Assembly (NCBI GenBank): GCA_963776505.1
Contig: CAVZNH010000050.1
Location: 228,164 to 292,163 of the forward strand
DNA: 64,000 nt
Source of the DNA: JAMXLO01 sp963776505
GTDB taxonomy: Bacteria > Pseudomonadota > Alphaproteobacteria > Acetobacterales > Acetobacteraceae
Direction of reading: 5' to 3'
A program made the translations under genes and the position numbers. The number at the start of each line of letters is the position of its first letter. Positions within the stretch are counted from its first letter, which is position 1. Below are positions 27,823 through 37,524 of this stretch, piece by piece. Below the pieces are notes generated by a model, which saw only the letters and a program-made list of their open reading frames with translations, was not told where the DNA came from and made no database searches.

Positions 27823-28218
27823 TTAGGCCTTGCGTGCAATCAGGTCGATTTCCACCAGCGCGCCACGCGCCAGACCGGTGACACCCACACAGGTGCGAGC
27901 CGGCAGGCGATCAGGCGGGAAGTAGCTGCGATACACCGCGTTCATCGGTTCATAGTCCTGCTCGAAGCGCGTCAGAAACACGCGCACGCTGACCACGTGC
28001 CGCAGGTCAAGCGCAAGGCCACGCAGCACGATGATCAGGTTGTCCATCACACGCCGCGTCTGCGCCTCGATCCCATTCGGCAGCGCTGCCGAATCATCCT
28101 CGGGCAGTGTCGGCATCTGGCCGGTCAGGAACACCCAGCCATCCACCTCCACTGCATGTGAGAATGGCGCGACCGGCGTGGGCGCGCCGGCGACCATGTG
28201 GAACCGCGCTTCACTCAT
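27823..28218 (-). CDS. RidA-family protein
   Basis: A 131-residue YjgF/YER057c/UK114 protein. RidA enzymes hydrolyse reactive 2-imino/enamine acids made by PLP enzymes and amine dehydrogenases. The active-site arginine is in RLPARTCVGV and the signature ends in GALVEIDLIA. Its start overlaps the end of the molybdenum-hydroxylase gene by four bases (ATGA), so it is the third gene of the D-2-hydroxyacid dehydrogenase/molybdoenzyme operon. Confidence 0.9.
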   Translation of the reverse strand: MSEARFHMVAGAPTPVAPFSHAVEVDGWVFLTGQMPTLPEDDSAALPNGIEAQTRRVMDNLIIVLRGLALDLRHVVSVRVFLTRFEQDYEPMNAVYRSYFPPDRLPARTCVGVTGLARGALVEIDLIARKA

Positions 28219-30518
28219 GCACGCGCCGCAGCGATTGCCGACCAGACCCGATTGGGCGTCGCCGGCATGTCGAAGTGGCGGATGCCGAGAGGCGCCAATG
28301 CGTCGTTCACTGCGTTCATGGCTGCCGCCATCGCGCCGACCGTGCCAGCCTCGCCAACACCCTTGGCGCCGAGTGGATTGACCTTGGTCGGCACTTCGCG
28401 CGTCGTCATGAGGATATCCGGCAGATCGTCCGCGCGCGGCATCTGGTAGTCCATGAACGACGCAGTCAACATCTGGCCCGAGTGCGGGTCATGCACGATC
28501 TGCTCGGCCATTGCCTGGCCGACGCCTTGTGCAACGCCGCCGTGCGTCTGACCTGCCACCAGCATCGGGTTGAGCACGCGGCCAAGCTCTTCCACCGCAC
28601 TGTAGCGCACGACTTCGGTCATGCCGGTGTCGGGATCGATCTCCACCTCGCAGATATGCGTGCCATTCGGGAAGGTGACTGCGGTGGGCGTGAATTCGCC
28701 GCTTTCCACCAACTCGTTGCCATCGAGGTTCGTGGCATGTGCCACTTCGGCAAGGCTTACCGAACGGTCCGTGCCGGCGATGGTGAAGCGCCCCGCGTCG
28801 AACGTGACATCGACCACCGCAGCCTCGAGCAATTCCGCCGCGGCCTGCTTCGCCTTCTCGATCACCTTGTCCACAGCGACGCTAACTGCCGATCCACCGA
28901 TGCACAGCGCGCCAGAGCCGCCATTGCCCTTGCCGCCGGACAGCAGATCGGTGTCCCCCGCTTCATAGCGCACGTTATCCAGCGGCACGCCGAACCGTTC
29001 GGCGACGAGTTGGCAGAACGCCGTCTCCAGCCCCTGTCCCACCGACATCGAACCTGAGCGCAGCACCAGCGTGCCATCCTCGGCCAGGCGCAGCGCGGCC
29101 TGATCTTTCGCAGGCCGCAGGAACGGACCGCCGGCAACCTCGATGCAGTTGCACAGACCGATGCCACGCAGCTTGCCGCGTGCCTCGGCTTCGGCGCGAC
29201 GTGCGGCGAAGCCATCCAGCTCCGCCATCTCCGCCGCCTTCAGCATGTTCCCTTCGAACTCGCCGCAATCGTAGGTGAACGTCAGCGCGGTCTTGTACGG
29301 CATCGCCTCCGGCGGGATCAGATTGATCCGGCGAAGCTCATACGGGCTCATGCCGAGCTCGTGCGCGGCGATATCGATGATGCGCTCGATCGTGTAGGTC
29401 GCCTCGGGCCGGCCGGCGCCGCGATAGGCAGCGGTGGGCACCGTGTTGGTCAGGACGCCGCAAGCCTCGGCGTACATCGTCGGGATATGATAGACGCCGG
29501 CGGTGCCGCCGATGTTGCCGACCGGCCAGCCGGACCGTCCCGTGACATAGGCGCCGAGATTGGCATCCCAGCGCAACCGCAGCGCGGTGAACTTGTGCTG
29601 CGCGTCCAGCCCAAGCTCCACAGTGATCCGCATCTCGCGCGCCTGCTCATCGGTGAGGAAGCCCTCGGTGCGATCGGAAATCCAGCGCACCGGACGACCC
29701 ACCTTGCGCGCCGCCCACGCTACCAGCGCGTATTCCGCCTGCACGCCCGACTTCATGCCGAACGAGCCGCCGACATCGGCCGTCAGAACGCGAATATCCG
29801 TCGGCTTGATGTTGAAGTTGCCGTTCGCCATGCCGTTGCGCAGGTTGTACGGCGACTGATGTGCGGCATGCATGACCATGCGGCCGTCAGCGCCGACCTC
29901 GGCCCATGCGCCGCGCGGCTCCATGGTGTTGGCGGTGACCCGCGACACGGTGAACTGCAGCCGCGCGACATGCGCCGCCGACCGCAGCGCCGCTTCGGTC
30001 GTCTCGGCGTCGCCGCGCTTCCACAGAAAGCCGATATTGTCCGGCACATCGTCCCATACCGTGGGCGAGCCCGGCTCCATCGCGGCGATCGCATCGGTCA
30101 CCAGCGGCAGTTCGTGGTATTCGACCATCACCGCCTCGGCCGCATCCTTGCCCGCGTCGATCGTTTCAGCCAGCACCACCGCGACCGGCTCGCCGACGAA
30201 GCGCACACGGTCCGCCGCAAGCAACGGCCGGTCGGTCTTCGGTGCCGGACTGCCGTCTGGACGGGGAAAGCCAATGCCGCCAGGGATCGGCGAGACGTCG
30301 GTCAGATCAGCGGCGGTGAATACCGCGACAACACCCGGGATGGCGCGCGCGGCCGTGGTGTCGATGCCGCCGATCGTCGCGTGCGCATGATGCGAGCGAA
30401 CCAGCACGGCTTGCAGCATGCCGTCCGGGTGCGGGTCGGCGCTATAGTTGCCCTTGCCGGTCAGCAGCCGCACATCCTCGCGCCGACGAACTGATCTGCT
30501 CTGCATCGTTGCCATCAC
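28215..30518 (-). CDS. Xanthine-dehydrogenase-family molybdopterin-binding large subunit
   Basis: A 767-residue molybdenum hydroxylase large subunit of the CoxL/aldehyde-oxidoreductase group. The Moco regions AYRGAGRPEA near residue 365 and GGSFGMKSG near residue 250 are present, and the catalytic glutamate is in KGVGEAGT near residue 730. The CO-dehydrogenase-specific AYXCSFR loop is absent, so it hydroxylates an aldehyde or N-heterocycle rather than CO. The usual [2Fe-2S] and FAD subunit genes are not adjacent. Four-base overlaps on both sides tie it to the dehydrogenase and RidA genes. Confidence 0.92.
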   Translation of the reverse strand: MMATMQSRSVRRREDVRLLTGKGNYSADPHPDGMLQAVLVRSHHAHATIGGIDTTAARAIPGVVAVFTAADLTDVSPIPGGIGFPRPDGSPAPKTDRPLLAADRVRFVGEPVAVVLAETIDAGKDAAEAVMVEYHELPLVTDAIAAMEPGSPTVWDDVPDNIGFLWKRGDAETTEAALRSAAHVARLQFTVSRVTANTMEPRGAWAEVGADGRMVMHAAHQSPYNLRNGMANGNFNIKPTDIRVLTADVGGSFGMKSGVQAEYALVAWAARKVGRPVRWISDRTEGFLTDEQAREMRITVELGLDAQHKFTALRLRWDANLGAYVTGRSGWPVGNIGGTAGVYHIPTMYAEACGVLTNTVPTAAYRGAGRPEATYTIERIIDIAAHELGMSPYELRRINLIPPEAMPYKTALTFTYDCGEFEGNMLKAAEMAELDGFAARRAEAEARGKLRGIGLCNCIEVAGGPFLRPAKDQAALRLAEDGTLVLRSGSMSVGQGLETAFCQLVAERFGVPLDNVRYEAGDTDLLSGGKGNGGSGALCIGGSAVSVAVDKVIEKAKQAAAELLEAAVVDVTFDAGRFTIAGTDRSVSLAEVAHATNLDGNELVESGEFTPTAVTFPNGTHICEVEIDPDTGMTEVVRYSAVEELGRVLNPMLVAGQTHGGVAQGVGQAMAEQIVHDPHSGQMLTASFMDYQMPRADDLPDILMTTREVPTKVNPLGAKGVGEAGTVGAMAAAMNAVNDALAPLGIRHFDMPATPNRVWSAIAAARA

Positions 30519-31495
30519 TTGTTCTCCCCGGCTGATACGATGATGTCGTTGGCAGGCAGCGGTTCACCGTTCAGCACGGCCTGCATGTTGCCGAAGGCGT
30601 GCCGGGCGATGTCGGCCACCAGGTCGATGGCGCTGCCGGCGATATGCGGCGTCAGCACCACCTGATCGAGCTTGAACAACGGGTTGTTGGGGTCCGCTGG
30701 CTCCTTGGCGAACACATCCAATCCGGCGCCGCGCAGTTTGCCGCTGACCAGCGCATCGTAGAGTGCGGCCTCATCCACCACTTCGCCGCGCGCGGCGTTG
30801 ACCAGGATCGCGCCAGGCTTCATGCGTGCGAGCACCTGGGCGTTGATCATGCCGCGCGTGACCTTGGTCAGCGGCGTGTGCACCGAGAGCACGTCGCTGC
30901 GTTCGAGCAACTCGTCGAATGTCACCGGCGTCGCATGCAGTGCCCGTTCGGTCGGACGATCGGCGCGACGGATGTCATGGTAGATGATCTGCACGTCGAA
31001 GCCGGCGAGGCGATGGGCCACCATGCGGCCGACATTGCCGAAGCCGAGAATGCCCACCGTCTTGCCGGAAAGCTGGTAGGCCTTGCCGCGAACCTGCGGG
31101 CGGATCCATTCGCCATCGCGCATTTTACGATCGGCCAGCGCCAGGCAGCGGTAGGTCGCGAGCATCAGCATCACGGTGTGCTCGGACACCGCGCCAGCAT
31201 TCGCGCCGGATGTTATCGCCACCGGGATGCGCGCCGCACGCGCCGCATCGAGATCGAACTTGTCGACGCCGATGCCCCATTTGTGCAGCAGCTTCAGCTT
31301 CGGGGCGGCGCGGATCATCTCGGCATCCACCGCCACGGCGGTAAGGATGAATTCAGCATCGGCGAGCATCGCCAGGTGCTCACGCCGATCTCCGGTCTCG
31401 GCAAATTGGATCGAGAAGCCGGCCGGCAGCGCGGAACGGATCTCGTCCTGCACCTTGGCGTCCATGACATCGAGGTAGGCAATCTTGTGGGTCAT
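30515..31495 (-). CDS. D-2-hydroxyacid dehydrogenase (NAD(P)-dependent)
   Basis: A 326-residue enzyme of the D-isomer-specific 2-hydroxyacid dehydrogenase family (glyoxylate/hydroxypyruvate reductase or phosphoglycerate dehydrogenase-like). Nucleotide motif GFGNVG lies near residue 152, and the catalytic Arg, Glu and His are in NAARGEVV, FAKEP and LTPHIAGS. The start at 31495 begins MTHKIAYLD; the upstream in-frame extension has no similarity. It is the first gene of the operon and overlaps the next by four bases. Confidence 0.9.
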   Translation of the reverse strand: MTHKIAYLDVMDAKVQDEIRSALPAGFSIQFAETGDRREHLAMLADAEFILTAVAVDAEMIRAAPKLKLLHKWGIGVDKFDLDAARAARIPVAITSGANAGAVSEHTVMLMLATYRCLALADRKMRDGEWIRPQVRGKAYQLSGKTVGILGFGNVGRMVAHRLAGFDVQIIYHDIRRADRPTERALHATPVTFDELLERSDVLSVHTPLTKVTRGMINAQVLARMKPGAILVNAARGEVVDEAALYDALVSGKLRGAGLDVFAKEPADPNNPLFKLDQVVLTPHIAGSAIDLVADIARHAFGNMQAVLNGEPLPANDIIVSAGENK

Positions 31496-31576
31496 ACGGC
31501 GTCTCCACACGGTCCCGCCATCTTGAGGCCCGTGCGCCCAACGGGCAACAATGGCCGGCAACCTCGGGAGGACACC

Positions 31577-32375
31577 ATGGCAGAAGAACTGCGCGACATC
31601 CTGCGCAACCGCGTGAAGGAGAAGCTGGCGCGCGACGAAGTGGTGGCCTCGATGACAGTTCGGTTATGCCGCTCGATCGAGATCGCCCGAATCGCCGCCA
31701 CCGCCGGGTTCGACACGATCTACGTCGATGTCGAGCACAACACGCTGTCGATCGACAACGGTCTGCCAGATCTGCATCGCGGCGATGCAGTGCGGCATCA
31801 CGCCGCTGGTGCGCGTGCCGGCCAACACGCCGGAGTTCATCTGCCGGCTGCTCGACGGCGGCGCGATGGGGGTGATCGCGCCGCATGTCCGTTCAGCGGA
31901 GGAGGCGCGCGAGGTGGTGCGCTACGCCAAGTTCACGCCGCAGGGCGAGCGCGGCGCCGGCGGCGCGCTGCCGCATTACCACTACCGCAGCTTCCCCTCC
32001 GCCGTGGTCAACCAGGCGATGAACGACGCCACCATGGTGGTGGTGATGATGGAGACCGTCGCCGCGCTGGAGCATGTCGAGGAGATCGCCGCGGTCGATG
32101 GCGTCGACATGATGCTGATCGGCACCAACGATCTGTGCAACGAAATGGGCATCACCGGCCAGTTCGATCATGCCAACGTGCGCGACGCGTATCTGCGCAC
32201 CATCGCGGCCTGCCGCAAGCACGGCAAGCATGTGGGAGTGGGCGGCCTGGCGTCGCGGCCGGACCTGATGGCGGAATATGTGCGGCAGGGCGCACGCTAT
32301 GTCTCCACCGGAACGGACCTGTCGTTCCTGCTCGCGGCTGCGGCGGAGAAGGCGAAGTTCGTGCGGGACATCTGA
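31577..32375 (+). CDS. HpcH/HpaI-family aldolase, frameshifted
   Basis: Class II pyruvate-type aldolase of about 265 residues (4-hydroxy-2-oxoheptanedioate or 2-dehydro-3-deoxyglucarate aldolase group). Visible motifs are IYVDVEHNTLS, GVIAPHVRSAEEA and MMLIGTNDL, which hold the base histidine and metal/phosphate-like site residues. GGGAGGA lies just before the ATG at 31577. A one-base insertion near 31758 shifts the frame within EHNTLSID; the rest reads on in the other frame. It is divergent from the dehydrogenase operon and convergent with the acyl-CoA ligase gene. Confidence 0.88.
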
Positions 32376-32380
32376 GCGAC

Positions 32381-32479
32381 ACCGTCATTGCGAGGCGGCG
32401 CAGCCACGCGGCAATCTGCGAGCACGCGCGCAAGCCGACGGGCATTGCTTCGTCGGCTTCGCCTCTGCGCAATGACAAT
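32381..32479. repeat. Inverted repeat, family B copy 2
   Basis: Starts GTCATTGCGAGGCGGCGCAG and ends CTCTGCGCAATGAC, with an inner GCTTCGTCGGCTTCG. A diverged member of the family seen at 25053, again placed between two convergent genes. Confidence 0.8.
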
Positions 32480-32484
32480 CGTAG

Positions 32485-34586
32485 CTACGTGCGCATCGCC
32501 GCGAAATCCGTAACGCACGCCTCGACGATCGCTTCGATCGAGCCGAACACCCGTGCGCCGGCCTCGCGTCAGCCGCCGCGTCTTCGATGCCAGCGTGCCA
32601 GCGTCGCCGAGTACCAGCGCGCCGGCATGGCCCATCGACACGCCTTCCTTCGCCTCGCGTCCGGCGATCAGCGCGTAGATCGGCTTGCGCACGCCGAGGC
32701 GGACCAGCGCGTCTGCGCATTCCTCCTCCTCGCTGCCGCCGACCTCGCCAACCAGAACGATGGCGTGCGTGCGCGGATCGGCGAAGAACTCCGGCAGCAG
32801 GTCAGCGAACCGCACGCCCTTCACCTGGTCGCCGCCAACGCCGACCCAGATGCTCTGGCCGAGGCCGGCCTGCGCCAGGCGGTAGCCGCATTCGTAGGAC
32901 AGCGTGCCGCTCTTCGACATGATCGCGAATGGCCCCGGTCGCAGGCAAGCGTCAGGGATGAAGCCCGAGTTTGATTTCGCCGGGGATCGCCATGCCGGGC
33001 GTGGAGCCGCCGATCCAGGTGGCGCCGGCGCGGCGGACCGCGCGGCCGATGCGAATGGCGTCGTGCAGCGGAATGCCCTCGGCGACAGTCACGATGACCC
33101 GGATGCCGGCGGCGAGCGCTTCCTCGACCGCGGCAAGCGTTTCCAGTGGCGGTGCCATCGCGACCGACGCCAACGCGCCGGTCGCTGCCACGGCGTCGCG
33201 GCAGTTGGCGAACACAGGCACGCCGGCTGCTTCCTTCGCGTCCGAGCGCGCGGATGTGCCGCCGACGATGTTGGTGGCGTAGGCGCGCATCAATGCCGCA
33301 TGGGTCCGGCCCATGCGGCCGGTGATGCCCTGCACGATGACGGGTGTGGTTTTCGACAGCGAAGCGAGGCCCCATCCCCCAACCCCCTCCCGCGAGGGGA
33401 GGGGGAGGCGTATGCGTGGCACGATCTCCCCCTCCCCTCGCGGGAGGGGGCGGGGGGAGGGAGCCGCGCCAACCACAGCGCCCACCCTCTCCATCGCCTC
33501 TTCCAGGTCCTCGGTGACGAACACGTCGGGTTGGCGTTCCGCCAGGATACGCCGCGCCTCGGCGGCACCGCGCCCAACCAGCCGCGCCACCACCGGAACA
33601 CGCAGGCTCGGTGTCCGCTCCATCCCCGTCGCGAGCAGGTCAGCGAACTCGGCCAGATCGGTGATGCCGGCGAACACGCTCACCAGCACCGCGCGCAACG
33701 ACGGATGCGCCGTGATCCACTCCAGCACGCGCATCACCCGCGCCGGGCTGCCGCGCATCTGGCCGGTGCGGATGTCGCAGAAATTCAGCGGCTTCATGCC
33801 GCGCGCGGTGAGTTCGTCGATCAGCATCATCGAAAGGCCGGCGCCGGTGGTGACCAGACCGATCTCGCCTTCCGGGTCGATGTCCACGTAATCGAAGCCC
33901 TCGGCCAGCTTGCGATTGGCGTCGGGATAGGTCTGCGGCCGTGCCTCGATCAGCGCGGCGATGCGCGGCTGGCGTTCCACGGCACCGAGGTCCACCACAA
34001 GCTTCGCGTCGCCGGCGACACAGCCGGCGGCCGAGACGAACAGCGGATTGATCTCCGCCAGCGCCAGTTCGCGTTCGATCAGCATGTCCGCCAGCCTGCG
34101 AGCGACCGCGGCGACATGGCCGCGCCACGCCTCGGCTCGCCCGCCATCAGTTCAGCCAGTGCCTCGACCACCGCGCCGGCATGCGGCGCGCATGGCCGCC
34201 CCTGCGCCGAACCGGACTGTTCGATGTCGACGCCGCCCTGAGCGGAGTAGATCACGCGGAACCCATAATTCGCGGCATCGACCATGATCGCGAGGTAGCG
34301 CTCCTCGCCAGCGACGGCCTGCTCGATCAGGCAGGCATCCACCTGATGGCCCTTGATGCGGCTGCCGAGCATACGCTGCACGGCGGCGGCCACATCCTGC
34401 GGCGTGTCGACAGCGCACCACGCCGCCGGCCTTGCCGCGCCCGCCCACCGGCACCTGCGCCTTCACCATCCAAGGCCCATCGCCCGGTCGATCCGCGATG
34501 GCCGCATCGGTCGCCAGCGTCGCCTCGGGCACAGCCACGCCATACTCGGCCAGCAGCGCCTTGCCGTCAGCCTCGATCAGCAGCAC
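32485..34586 (-). CDS. Fused SucC-SucD-type acyl-CoA ligase (succinyl-/malyl-CoA synthetase-like), four frameshifts
   Basis: About 700 residues. The N-terminal half is a beta (SucC/MtkA) subunit: ATP-grasp with KAQVPVGGRGKAGGV, IKGHQVDACLIEQ and LALAEINPLFV. The C-terminal half is an alpha (SucD/MtkB) subunit: CoA-binding VQGITGRMG, SKSGTLSYE, VGVGGDQVKG and the phospho-histidine motif SMGHAGA. A family A palindrome is translated in frame between the halves. GTG start at 34586, one base after the acyl-CoA dehydrogenase stop. Frameshifts lie near 34420, 34100, 32945 and 32555, with motifs conserved on both sides. The enzyme makes an acyl-CoA from a dicarboxylic acid with ATP; malate versus succinate or another acid is not decided. 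Confidence 0.85.
33369..33464. repeat. GC-rich palindromic repeat, family A copy 4 (intragenic)
   Basis: Two hairpin units (CCCTCCCGCGAGGGGAGGG and CCCCTCCCCTCGCGGGAGGGG cores) lie inside the acyl-CoA ligase gene. Read in the gene frame they encode a Pro/Arg/Gly-rich linker (PSPRPLPRGEGE ... LPLPSREGVGG) between the SucC-like and SucD-like parts. Confidence 0.85.
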
Positions 34587-34587
34587 G

Positions 34588-35755
34588 TCAGTAGGTTCCG
34601 AGCGCCAGGATGCCCTGGTCGAAATCGACGTCGGAAACGATCTTGCGGCCCATCAGATCGCGCAGCGTCTCCGAGGTGCCGCCGCCGATCGTGCCGTAGC
34701 GCGCGCCGCGATACAGCCGCGACACCGGCGCCTCGTCGGTGAAGCCGAAGCCGCCGTGGAGCTGCACCGCCTCCGACGTGACGCGCAGCGACATCTCGTT
34801 GCAGAACACCTTCGCCGCCGCCGCCATGAACGGATCGGGGAATGGATCGGCGGTGAGGCAGGCGCGATACAGGATGCCGCGGCCGGCCTCGATGTCCTTG
34901 AACATGTCCGCCAGCTTCCAGCGTATGCCCTGATGGTCGGCGATCGGCTTGCCGAACACCGTCCGCTCCCGCACGTAGTTCACCGCCTCGTCGAACGCGC
35001 CTTCCGCCAGGCCCAGCGAGATCGCCGGATTGAGGCAGCGCTGCGTGTTGAACGCGGTGAGCAGCTTGCGGAAGCCGTCATCCTTGATGACCAGGTTCTC
35101 CAGCGGCAGCTCGCAGTCGTTGAACTGGATCTCGAACAGGTTCTCGCCGCCCATCGTGTGATAGGTGCCGGTGACCTCGAAGCCCGGCGTGCCGGCCTCC
35201 AGCAGGATGCAGCCGATGCCCTCGCGGCCCGGCTTGTTGTCGATGCGGCTGAACACGATGAACATGCCGGCCTCGGGCGCGCGGCTGATCAGCGTCTTGG
35301 TGCCCTTCAGGATCACGCGGTCGCCGACGATGCGCGCGTTGGTGCGGTAGTTGGCGACATCGGTGCCGGCGTGCGGCTCGGTCATGCAGATCGCCAGCAT
35401 GCAGTCGCCGGCGACCACGCGGGGCAGGATGCGGTCGCGGATCGACGCGGGGGCGTAGCGGGCGATCACGCGCGTCTGCACGCCGGCCTCGCCCAGCACG
35501 GCCATGGCGGTGATGTAGCAGACCTTGGCGATCTCCTCGAGGATCAGCGCGGTATCGAGGATCGGCAGGCCAAGCCCGCCGTATTCCTCGGGGACCGACA
35601 TGCCGAGTACGCCGATCGAGGCGAGCTGCTTCATGTTCTCCCAGGGGAAGCTGCCGTCCATCCAGCGTGCCGGCCTTGGGCTTGAACTCGGCCTGCGCCA
35701 GCTCGCGCACCGAGGCGAGCATCTGGCGTTGTTCGGCGCTGATGTGGAAGTCCAT
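34588..35755 (-). CDS. Acyl-CoA dehydrogenase, frameshifted near N-terminus
   Basis: Flavoprotein of about 388 residues that introduces an alpha-beta double bond into an acyl-CoA. FAD/substrate motifs are AICMTEPHAGTDVANY near residue 120 and the C-terminal AVQLHGGFGFTDEAPVSRLYR. The frame shifts near 35665, between AEFKPKAG and DGSFPWENM. It is followed one base later by the fused acyl-CoA ligase: the ligase can make the CoA ester that this enzyme oxidises, suggesting a short acid-activation pathway. Direction and spacing indicate one operon. Confidence 0.9.
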
Positions 35756-35862
35756 GCTGTGGAGGCCCCTTGGTGGCGTGGTCGCCGCGCAGTCTAGGCG
35801 TGGGTGGCGCCGGGGACCACATGGGGGTGCGGATGAGTGGGACAGCGTGCTATGGTGCGGAC

Positions 35863-36447
35863 ATGTCGGAAGTGGCGAGGAAAGTGCCTACGGTGATGGA
35901 TACGGCGGAGTTCCTGGCATGGGACGCGCCTGGCGAAGACCGTTGGCAACTGGTGGACGGCGAGCCCAGGCAATGGCGCCGGCCAGCCGGACGCACGACA
36001 TCATCCAGGCGTGAGTTGGTGCAGCTGATCGGCAATCATCTTGGCTGCACAGGGGCGCCGGCAGTGCACGCGTGGTCGCCGAACGCCGGCATCGTGCCCG
36101 CATGTTCGATCGGATCGGCAACGTCCGCATCCCTGATCTGGCCGTCACCTGCGTGAGTACCAGGCAGGAGAGCCACGACGTCAAGCGAGCCGGTGCTGCT
36201 GGTCGAGATACTCTCGCCGAGCAACCGACCGAGACGTGGACCAACGTGTGGGCCTACACGACCATACCTACCGTCCGGGAGATACTGGTCCTGCACAGCA
36301 CCGCGATCCGGGCGGAACTGCTGCGGCGCGATCGAATGGCAAGTGGCCCGAGCGGCCCTGGTGATCACGGAAGATGGCGCTGCTGGAACTTGCCAGCATC
36401 GGTTTCAGTGCCCATCTGGCGGCCGTCTATCGCCGGCACGCGTCTAA
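35863..36447 (+). pseudogene. Uma2-family nuclease-like gene, disrupted
   Basis: Segments in different frames together spell a Uma2/DUF820 (PD-(D/E)XK-like) protein: VMDTAEFLAWDAPGEDRWQLVDGEP at the N-terminus, RIGNVRIPDLAVTC, LLVEILSPSN and a C-terminal ELASIGFSAHL. At least four frame changes are needed over 585 bases, more than in any neighbour of similar size. It may be a true pseudogene or a particularly error-rich stretch. Family members are common, poorly characterised and often multicopy. Confidence 0.65.
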
Positions 36448-36546
36448 CGTCCAACGCGTAACCATCGGGCCGCGTTCGACCGCGCCCCTTTGGCAACCGC
36501 CGCCCCCGATGCTACTGACGGGTAAGCACCATCGATTGGAACACGT

Positions 36547-37524
36547 ATGCCAGACGCAGGAGTGGCGCCGGCCGGGGCGGTTGCGCGCAAATTGGCCTCG
36601 ATCGAGGCGGTGGAACAGGGGCTTGCCTCGGTCGGCTACATTCCGAACCGGCAGATCTCCACCGCCGTCTATCTCGCCCAGCATCTCCAGAAGCCGATCC
36701 TGGTGGAAGGACCGGCGGGCGTCGGCAAGACCGAGCTTGCCAAGTCGGTGGCGGCGTTCCTCGATCTCACGCTGATCCGCATGCAGTGCTACGAGGGCCT
36801 GGACGAGTCGAAGGCCCTCTATGAGTGGAAGTACGGCAAGCAGCTTCTCTACACCCAGATCCTGAAGGACAAGATCGGCGACGTGCTGGGTGGCACCGAG
36901 ACCCTGGCCGCCGCGCTGAACAAGCTGCACGCGTTCGGCGACGTCTTCTTCTCGGAGCAGTTCCTGGAGCCGCGACCGCTGTTGCGTGCGTTGCAGCAGC
37001 CGGGCGGCGCCGTGCTGCTGATCGACGAGATCGACAAGTCGGACCAGGAATTCGAGGCATTCCTGCTGGAGATCCTGTCGGACTATCAGGTGACGATCCC
37101 GGAGATCGGCAGCGTCCACGCGGTGGAGACGCCGATCGTGCTGCTGACCTCGAACAGCACGCGCGATCTGGGCGATGCGCTGAAGCGGCGGTGCCTGCAT
37201 CTGCATATCGGCTTCCCCGACGCCAAGCTGGAAGGCCGCATCATCGAATCGCGCGTGCCGGGAATTGAGAAGAACCTGCGGCGCGAGCTGGTGGCGTTCG
37301 TGCAGCAGTTGCGGACGCTGGACCTGAAGAAGGTGCCATCGGTCAGCGAGACGATCGACTGGGCGCGCGTGCTGGTGCTGCTGCATGCGGCGTCGCTGGA
37401 CACCGAGCTGGTGCACGACACGCTGAATGTGCTGCTGAAGTTCGAGGCGGACATCGAGGTGGCGAACAAGCAGATCGCCACGCTGACCCAGAAGGCGAAG
37501 CACGAGGCCGGGCTGCCGGTATGA
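36547..37524 (+). CDS. MoxR-type AAA+ ATPase
   Basis: A 325-residue AAA+ chaperone-like ATPase with Walker A GPAGVGKTELAKS near residue 55 and Walker B VLLIDEIDKSD near residue 157. MoxR proteins act with VWA-domain partners to mature or load metal cofactors; the closest context type is the CoxD/CoxE pair of molybdenum hydroxylases. It overlaps the VWA gene by four bases. The molybdoenzyme large subunit encoded at 28.2 kb is a possible client (inference). Confidence 0.92.
   Translation: MPDAGVAPAGAVARKLASIEAVEQGLASVGYIPNRQISTAVYLAQHLQKPILVEGPAGVGKTELAKSVAAFLDLTLIRMQCYEGLDESKALYEWKYGKQLLYTQILKDKIGDVLGGTETLAAALNKLHAFGDVFFSEQFLEPRPLLRALQQPGGAVLLIDEIDKSDQEFEAFLLEILSDYQVTIPEIGSVHAVETPIVLLTSNSTRDLGDALKRRCLHLHIGFPDAKLEGRIIESRVPGIEKNLRRELVAFVQQLRTLDLKKVPSVSETIDWARVLVLLHAASLDTELVHDTLNVLLKFEADIEVANKQIATLTQKAKHEAGLPV

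Noticed and set aside
32485..34586. Naming the acyl-CoA ligase malate thiokinase of a serine cycle
   Set aside because: Serine-cycle companions (malyl-CoA lyase, serine-glyoxylate aminotransferase, glycerate kinase) are not in the window; the adjacent aldolase is HpaI-like rather than clearly malyl-CoA lyase.
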